The notes below the pieces were generated by a model, which saw only the letters and a program-made list of their open reading frames with translations, was not told where the DNA came from and did no database searches. A stretch of 64,000 nucleotides of DNA, from the NCBI GenBank assembly GCA_017163975.1, contig JAFFSR010000251.1, positions 8,680,001 to 8,744,000 on the forward strand. Direction: 5' to 3'. A program made the translations under genes and the position numbers. Shown here piece after piece: positions 57,447 through 64,000 of the stretch (position 1 is the stretch's first letter; each line of letters opens with the position of its first letter). Origin of the DNA: Anastatus disparis. Lineage: Eukaryota > Arthropoda > Insecta > Hymenoptera > Eupelmidae.

Positions 57447-58015
57447 TGATTCAAATGTTGTTTGCGTCCAGCTAATACGATCAACTTCGCAATGCTGGAT
57501 TCGGTTTTTTTTCAGTGATTCTGAATCTTATTATTTGTTTACATTTAAATCCACGTGCGAGTTTACAGGTTATCTCGCAATTCATAACTAGTTTTGATCT
57601 AGTTATTTCAAATTTAAAAATTGCGCTATTCAAACTTAGCTATATCATCCGACTTCTTGATCTCGTACAATCTGAACATAGCATAGTGATACAAAAAAAT
57701 AATCAAATTCCAACGCTGCGTAGATGGTCGTTCTAGTGGTAAGTGAAGATCGATAGATTTTCGTGCGTGGTGTAACCGTGCCTCGTTGTCCAATAAAGAG
57801 TAGAAACTCATGGAGTTAAATGAATGAGACTTTGTATAATTTGAATTTAGACTTTATTTACTTAATAAATTTAATTAACTTTTATTCAACTTTTGTTAAG
57901 GTTTAAAATAACTTTAGAAAATGATAATCAAGCTCGAGATTAAACTGACTGAGAAGAATGACTAAAGAGTAACAGGGGCTCTATTCCGAAACTTTTTTTT
58001 TCGATAAATGGTTTT
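57447..58015. other. Unassigned, with a gypsy LTR-like fragment at 57714-57830
   Basis: 57714-57830 (GTAAGTGAAGATCGATAGAT ... GTAGAAACTCA) matches 63887-64000, the LTR end of the gypsy remnant there. The rest is AT-rich without identifiable features. Confidence 0.5.
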
Positions 58016-58685
58016 TTTGACAAGGACAGGAAATACAATACTAATGTGTTTGACAAAGACAACAACATACGGTTTATCGTTTAAAAAGTTTGAGAATAAG
58101 GCTTCAGAAGAGAGAGTGAGGCTAACTTAAGACAAACGCTAAGGGTGAAATCAGATGGAGCGGAAAATATGAGACAGAACGTCACAGAACATTCATTCCG
58201 ACGTATTGTTTTCCGTCAAATTTTTTTACTATATTCACATGGAGCGGAATTTAGCTGAAAAACTGTTAAAATAGCCTACAAATGTGTCCGCGAATTTTAA
58301 ATTAACAACAAAAATGTTAAAAAAGTTGGAAATAATCAATCAATGTTATTCTAATGAGATTCTTTTCTTGTAAAAATAAAATATATTTTGTTATGATAAG
58401 CAAATATTTTGATTAACAACATAATTTTTTAATTATAACATTGCTAATCAACGTCATAGAACTTCTACTCCGTTCCATGTGAATATAGGGAAAAAATTTG
58501 ACGGAAAACAATGCGACGGAATGAATATTCTGTGACGTTCTGTCGCATATTTTACGCTCCATTTGATTTCACCCTTAGCGTTTGTCTTGAGTTAGCCTCA
58601 CTCTCTCTTCTGGAGCCTTATTCTCAAACTTTTTAAACGATAAACCGTATGTTGTTGTCTTTGTCAAACACATTAGTATTGTATT
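58016..58685. mobile_element. Large inverted-repeat element, possibly two nested MITEs
   Basis: Outer arms: ACAATACTAATGTGTTTGAC (58032) and GTCAAACACATTAGTATTGT (58664). Inner arms start AGGGTGAAATCAGATGGAGCG and end CCATTTGATTTCACCCTT. Arms of about 230 bp with few mismatches; AT-rich loop around 58270-58460. A fragment of the outer arm is at 61741-61800. Confidence 0.7.
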
Positions 58686-58775
58686 AGCTTTTATACAGAC
58701 GTTCTGGGCGCTCGCCACGCGGCCATTCTATCCATGCTAAGCGTCAGATTTTAAAAGCGTTACACGATATATATA

Positions 58776-59290
58776 GGTTTATGTTACAGTATGTCGTATT
58801 CGGTAGAATACCCATGGAGCTAGCTAAATGGGTATTGGGGTGTCATACCACCCTGCTTGTAACTAAAGTATATTCAGTTAACAATACACTGTACAATGGA
58901 GTATACAACTTTAAAATACTCTGTAGTATGGAATATTATTGCATACGCCACATTATATTGAAGTGTATTGGCAAATATTCTATAGTCTTGTTGAACATCG
59001 TTCGGAGCAAAACACTAAAATGTTTTTAGAAAGGTAATAGAGTCAGCGCGCTGCTACAAGTAGGCAAACCTTCTCCGCTCTGCTATAGTAAGACAAAGAC
59101 AGATAAAGAAGAGTGCAGTTAAAAGTAAACAAACAAGTTAAACTCTAAAGAGCTATAGTTCTCCGTCGGCGTCGTTCGATGATCGAGGGCTAAAGCCCTC
59201 GACCGACTACTGCTCAAGCCAAAAACATTAGTCTCGCTCATATAAATCCTTCGTACGCCCAAGTTGGGTATATAACTAATACAGAGTGGC
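58776..59290. repeat. Repeat R copy and half of a Q-type palindrome
   Basis: 58776-58850 is a copy of repeat R (GTCGTATTCGGTAGAATACC). 59151-59285 carries the right half of a Q-type MITE (CGAGGGCTAAAGCCCTCG core, then CTTCGTACGCCCAAGTTGGG). Nothing coding supported. Confidence 0.5.
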
Positions 59291-59773
59291 AGTTGCGGCG
59301 CGCGTGTATACATATCGTGCCAGTACGTGCACACTGCCTCCCGTCCCCATCCCTCCTTAACTCAGTGTGCGTGGCCTTCTGTCTCTCTCTCACTCATATC
59401 AGTCATCGATTTCTATCTCTTTCTCTTCAATATCCGCTGCGATGTTCTGTTTCGTTTAACCCGCTTTCTGTCGATTGTTAATAAATCGTGTAAATTGTAA
59501 TTCTATAAGAATAGAATTGAAAACATTTGTACCATAATTTAGTTATCATCAACCAATAGCTACTTTGGTACAATATAAAAATGAGAATAGTGGTGTACAA
59601 ATTACTGAATGTACTTCTGATGAACATACAAATATTGTATGTTAAAACTTTGTGCATAAAACTAATTAATAAATCTTATCATGCAAAAATTACAGTATTT
59701 AAATTATTTTATAGCACTGCGGACCTTAAATCTGCGTGCTCCGGCCGCTTTAGCGGACGCTAGATAAGCTATT
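59291..59773. other. Unassigned sequence
   Basis: Short ORFs only. A small palindrome CCGGCCGCTTTAGCGGACGC-like lies at 59741-59760. No gene or element identified. Confidence 0.4.
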
Positions 59774-59787
59774 ATTGGACTGTACAA

Positions 59788-61365
59788 GGATTCGGCGCAC
59801 GGACCTTGAGCCGAACGGTTGTCTCGCCGGCTCTTTCTCTTTCTTATCTTTCTCTTTTTTTCCGTTTTTCGCTGTTCGTTTCAGGGTTGGCGGGCGGAAT
59901 CCACCCTGCCCCGTGTGTTTTTCGGGGTTTTTAATTTTTAGTTCTTTTTTATCAGTTCTTTGTTCGCTGTGGTTATTTACCACAGCTTAAGTTCTTATTT
60001 CTTTTTTCCCGCGCTCGTGTCTCTTCCGTTGCCTGTATACGGACAACGCTGAGGAGAATTTGGTACAAGTTTTTCCGTTATCTTTGTAAAGATTACGGCT
60101 ACAAGATCGTTATGACAGTTTGTCATAGCATAATTTTCGTTCGAGTTTAAAAAAAAAGAGAAATTATCATGGTTCTGAATTTTTTATTCATGCATGGAGG
60201 ATAATCAAGGGACTACCTTCACACCTTTACTACAGTATTGTGTTTTTTGAGCGACGTAGATATCAAGAATTTATTTTATGATCTGCATAATGTGCAACGC
60301 AGACGTTTTTTGAGGATGACGAGGTGTAAATTTTCTCTCTCGACGCATATTCGATTGATTTGTTGTGGAGAGTTGTGAATTGTGTCCTAACGAATTTTTT
60401 GAATAGGTGTGAATAATTTGAATATTTTACTCAAGGTCACTCATCATTCTCTGAAGAGAGTGAACATTCTAGATATTTGACTCAAGATCAATCATAAGTG
60501 TTCCTTTTGTTTACCCCCAAGAGTTATTATGTGTGTGGTAAAGACAAGAAATTTGAATTCAAATTGTTAAATACAACGATCTTTGACCAGTTTGACTTTG
60601 ACTGATTTTCTCAGTATTTAGTGTCATCGGGAGTTTTATATAAACAGTCAATTCGCGGAAGTTTTAACGGTAGTGACGTAAGCGTATAGCTGATACGTTC
60701 GATCTTTGTTCAATATGGACGCTTGATGCGCGGGAAATGGTGATTTAGTGTGCTCAACGTGATATGAATTTATTGTTCCTTGTCTATGGGTCTCTTACAT
60801 GAGGCTTATATTTTCACGTCAGAAAAAAGTTTATTTCGTGCTCAGTGCTCGGGTTATACAGTGGCGCACTATATCATTCTATAGACAACTTAATCTTTAG
60901 TCGTGTTATATCGCTTAATGGACGATTCTTTTTATCATTTTTGAAATTATGACCACTGTCTGTGACAGTGTTAATTTGTGTTTGACAGTGTTCTTGCTCG
61001 GTAATGGTGCGGATGTGACGTGCTGAGAGTTACTTGACTCGGACCGTCATTGCCGCATCTCGCTTTTTCTATCGTCAAGAACGGTATCAAGATTTCATTT
61101 GACTATATTTTTGGACGAGTTGCCCTTTTCCACCGTTGCGCGGGTCGTTGATACGATATTTCCGGAGAGATGCTCCAATGATGATGAAGGAGAGATAGAT
61201 GATCTTTCCCCCAGGACAGTTGTGGAGACCCCTGCCGGAATGAGGACTGGGCAAAAAAGAATCTTATATTTCATACCCACATGAGATGCGTAGGTCCACT
61301 GAGGAATGGTAATGGGTACATGCCAGAAAACGGCTTAACCAATAAAAGGAATAAAAAAAAAAAAA
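59788..61365 (+). mobile_element. Non-coding retroposon sharing the LINE 3' tail, copy 2
   Basis: 1,578 bp with a perfect 14-bp TSD ATTGGACTGTACAA (59774-59787 and 61366-61379). It starts GGATTCGGCGCACGGACC and ends in GAGGAATGGTAATGGGTACA, CTTAACCAATAAAAGGA and poly(A), as the LINE does at 26690-26757. No ORF longer than chance. Copy 1 at 27976-29905 matches along its length. This fits a non-autonomous family mobilised by the RNase-H LINE. Confidence 0.8.
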
Positions 61366-61379
61366 AATTGGACTGTACA

Positions 61380-61969
61380 AAAAAGTATTGTAAGAAATTC
61401 CTCAGTTTTTTACACTGTTTAAAACAATATTTATATTGAAATTTCACATCAGGTACTTTTAAACATTTTTTAACACGTAATAATACGTGAAATGTTAAAC
61501 AAAATATAAGTTAAAAAATACGAATAATTTAGAAATGTTTAAAACATATACAAATACGGCGTGCCATGACTTGAATACAATGTATACACAAGCGCCGCGC
61601 ATGCGTGTCCGCCGTGAGAAATATTAACAGAGAGAAAGAGATACACATATATCTTTCTTCGGGTTGAAGCGAGAAATATCAACAAAGAAAAAGAGACGCT
61701 CATATATCTGACTTCAAACGTCTTATTCAAGAACGAGAAACTCTATGCTGTTATCTTTGTCCAATACATTAATATCGTATCTTCTGTCCCTGTCATACAA
61801 CGTTTTATAACTTGTAGAATAGGGTTTCGAGTCAACAGTTTTCGCGGAGTGCGTACCTTTTGCTTTTTTTATGAATTATCATTCGTGAAGTGCATGGATC
61901 TAGTTTGTTATTGATTTCTATGCGCATAGATTTCGTTCGGCGGATTTATGATCCACGTGCTATAAAATA
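61380..61969. other. Unassigned, with a 54-bp tandem duplication
   Basis: 61615-61725 holds two copies of a unit of about 54 bp (GAGAAATATTAACAGAGAGA and GAGAAATATCAACAAAGAAA). 61741-61800 is a fragment of the inverted-repeat element at 58016. 61945-61969 carries the GGCGGATTTAT terminus also seen at 34943. No gene. Confidence 0.5.
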
Positions 61970-62097
61970 ATATAAGATACGTGAACTCTAAGTCGCACTT
62001 TTGTACGGCGTGTTTAGCGTCTGAGCTTCGCTCAGACGCTAACTGCACGCCGTACAAAAGTGCGACTTAGAGTCCGTGTATCTTAATGTACTATTAA
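61970..62097. mobile_element. Palindromic MITE P2
   Basis: About 128 bp: AAGATACGTGAACTCTAAGT and its partner at the right; arms CGCACTTTTGTACGGCGTG; core GTCTGAGCTTCGCTCAGAC. Same layout as P1 and P3. Confidence 0.7.
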
Positions 62098-62395
62098 CAT
62101 TTTTACTACTTAAAGGACATAAAAAAACAACAGTGCCGTCTAAGGACGCCCGAAAGAAGCGAAGCTTTGTATAAAGCATAGGAACTAAGCGTTAAAAAAA
62201 ATAATGAAAAAAATACGTGAGTGAAAAAAATTAAGACTTAAGGCAAAATAAAAAAAAATAAATATTTTGGGAAATAAAAAAAATACATTTAAAATAAAAT
62301 ACACGCCCAAAAACGCAAGGCTGCAGCGGAGCTCTCTTCACGATTAGAAGAAAAAAAGAATCTCACGGCCGCCGGTACTAAACCTATCAAGTGAA
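62098..62395. other. Unassigned sequence 3' of the second gypsy remnant
   Basis: AT-rich; contains GAAGCGAAGCTTTGT palindromic text near 62156. No coding evidence. Confidence 0.35.
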
Positions 62396-63180
62396 TTACA
62401 TATTGCGTGATGGCATCGTTGTGTTTATTGTCGTTGTAAGTGTTGTAGTTTGGATGTCGTAATGAGTAGAGATCAGAAATATTTTCTCCATCTCTATCTC
62501 GAGGTCGTCGGTAAATGGCGTAGTAGAGTTGATGGCGTGAATTTGTACCGGATTTCGTGATAACGCATCCGCATTCATGTTTATCTTTCCCGCTTTATAT
62601 ATAACGTCGTATTCGTATTCTCTGAGCTTAATCTTCCACCGTGCCAAACGCGAGATGGAATTCTTTACATTATGCAGCCATAACAAACCCCGATGATCCG
62701 TAACCAGAGTGAATTCTCTTCCATATAAATAAGGCTTAAACTGTGTTACAGAGCCAATAATTCCTTTTTCGGTGATGTTATAGTTTAATTCTGCGTTGGA
62801 TAGCGTCCTCGAAGAGCAGGGAACCGGCAGATCCCTATCAATAGGTCTTTGACTAAATATTTTTCCTACCGCATAGTCAGAAGCGTCAGTAGTTACTACA
62901 AATGGTATATTAAAATCCGGATATCGCGATAGTGGCTCGGTTACGAGATTTTTTTTTATAAAAAAAAAACGTTTCATTGGCTCTCTCCCCATAAAAATGA
63001 AGTATCTTTCTTTAATAATTCTGTAAGGGGTTTAGCAATCTTCGAGAAGTTAAGGATAAATCTACAATAATACCCGGTCCCCTGTATCATTCCCTTCGCA
63101 ATCGAAATGTCATAATTCTCATTGACTAGCTCTAATGCTTTTCGTAGCGTTTGTGTTACCCGTAACCCGTGTTTGGTCAC
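62396..63180 (-). pseudogene. Ty3/gypsy pol remnant: end of RT and RNase H
   Basis: On -: 63180-62974 reads as the RT thumb and connector (GYYCRFILNFSKIAKPLTEL). A frame break at 62950-62992 separates it from RNase H (VVTTDASDYAVG, LVTDHRGLLWLHN, RLARWKIKLREYEYDV, NADALSRNP), the classical gypsy pattern with the catalytic Asp and Glu positions visible. Integrase is missing and the upstream RT, protease and most of gag are deleted. Confidence 0.8.
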
Positions 63181-63344
63181 CTTTTCGCCCCCCTTTTGAT
63201 AAACACGGCCTGACTCACTCTGGATTTAGGGTGGGCTTTGTGTAGGTACAAAAGCTTGTTTTAATTCGCCTAACAATTCATAGAGGTTATCAAAAATCCT
63301 ATATTGTAAGTAGGATTTAGCATCTCCTACTACCTTAGATTGGA

Positions 63345-63851
63345 CTATTTTAATATAAAAGTTACAATCTCGCGGTCTATAAAATCTTCGGACTCTTTAA
63401 CTTTCCTAATAAACTGATTGACGGAGATATTTTCCCATTGAATGCGGATAATCTCTGACGATTTCTTATAACACAGGTCACTACTTAAATTATTACCTAA
63501 CATACGGTTATTACTTAAATTGATTTCACTTAAATTATTAGTTAAAACATCATCAACAGTATTACTTAAATTATTATCATCATTAGTAGAGACATTATGA
63601 AGGCTATTATTTTCATCATAACTTAAATTATAATTATTATTACTCAAAGGATTATTATTACTACGAACGCTATTATTATCATTTAAACTGGTATTATTTA
63701 AGGCACTGTTACTATTAGTTTTCGTAACATGAAAACCACAATTCGAAAACCCTGGGCAAGGCACTGCTTCCTGGTGTTCCCTGATAGTGATGGAAGAACT
63801 TCTTTTAGTATATCTCAGAGCTCCTTTAGACAATCCTACCGCTGTAACCAA
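63345..63851 (-). pseudogene. Possible gypsy 5' coding remnant, Asn-rich
   Basis: 168-residue open frame (63851-63345) between the LTR and the pol remnant on -. Much of it is an Asn/Ser/Leu-rich repeat (NNNNLS-type units). I cannot assign a domain; by position it would be the start of gag. It may be an expanded AAT/AAC microsatellite-like tract. Confidence 0.35.
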
Positions 63852-63856
63852 AATTG

Positions 63857-64000
63857 TTACGATCTGATCCTTAATCCTCGAATTAATGAGGTCGGTAGAT
63901 GGTCATTCTAGTGATAAGTGAAGATCGATAGATGGCGTGTCGTAACCGCTCGTTGTCCAATAAAAAGTAGAAACTCAAGGAGTTGACGGAGTTAAAGGAG
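63857..64000 (-). repeat. LTR end of the second gypsy element (window edge)
   Basis: On - the sequence ends GATCAGATCGTAACA and is followed by TTTTGGTTACAGCGG, a plausible primer binding site. It matches 57714-57830 in part. Truncated by the window end. Confidence 0.5.

Noticed and set aside
44566..58850. Repeat R (CGTATTCGGTnGAATACC) as a regulatory site
   Set aside because: The three copies are long and lie among MITEs, so a dispersed transposon fragment is the simpler reading.
59775..61284. Small ORFs on both strands in the tail-sharing retroposon
   Set aside because: Short, not conserved between the two copies as far as can be seen, no domain.

Overview
The window looks like an AT-rich insect genome, most likely a hymenopteran such as an ant. 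Two conserved, intron-bearing insect genes sit at the left end. From about 5.1 kb to the end the sequence is almost entirely transposable-element DNA, with no further host gene that I can support. Species assignment is inference.

1-5,011: the last nine visible exons of a minispindles/CKAP5 (XMAP215) microtubule polymerase gene on +, then a convergent complete gene on - for the complex I subunit ND-23/NDUFS8, four exons including a 25-nt first coding exon.

5,090-27,190: a nested stack whose layers can be read from target-site duplications (TSDs). A terminal-inverted-repeat (TIR) MITE is split by a long-TIR MITE (TSD CTG). That one is split by a LINE with ORF1 zinc knuckles and ORF2 endonuclease, RT and RNase H (14-bp TSD). 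The LINE is split by a 1-kb palindromic foldback element and by a 2.4-kb non-coding retroposon (15-bp TSD). The retroposon is split by a nearly intact BEL/Pao LTR retrotransposon with LTRs about 99% alike. Just left of this stack lie a tRNA-derived SINE interrupted by a hAT-type MITE (8-bp TSD) and several small MITEs.

27,190-37,720: a cluster of abutting MITEs, a non-coding retroposon that shares its 3' tail with the LINE, a second foldback element, a decayed second LINE copy on -, arrays of short inverted repeats, a run of tandem hairpins with covarying stems, and a candidate Helitron carrying a 44-bp minisatellite.

37,790-51,740: a decayed second BEL/Pao element containing a TTAA-type MITE, a 1.6-kb foldback element and a SINE with a 15-bp TSD. 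Its 3' LTR is split by a 7.6-kb element with hAT-like ends (8-bp TSD CTAATAAC) and no visible coding capacity. That element carries a dimeric satellite array and a 2.3-kb palindrome.

51,740-64,000: a decayed Ty3/gypsy element with a LINE fragment inside, a third SINE, more palindromic MITEs, a second copy of the tail-sharing retroposon, and a second gypsy remnant on -.

The most unusual signals are: three foldback elements that share the terminus CCCTrnTGAAAA and an apparent 2-bp TSD but are built from unrelated short palindromes; the covarying hairpin array at 33.8-34.1 kb; and the large non-coding hAT-like element. All repeat calls come from reading the sequence by eye, without alignment software.
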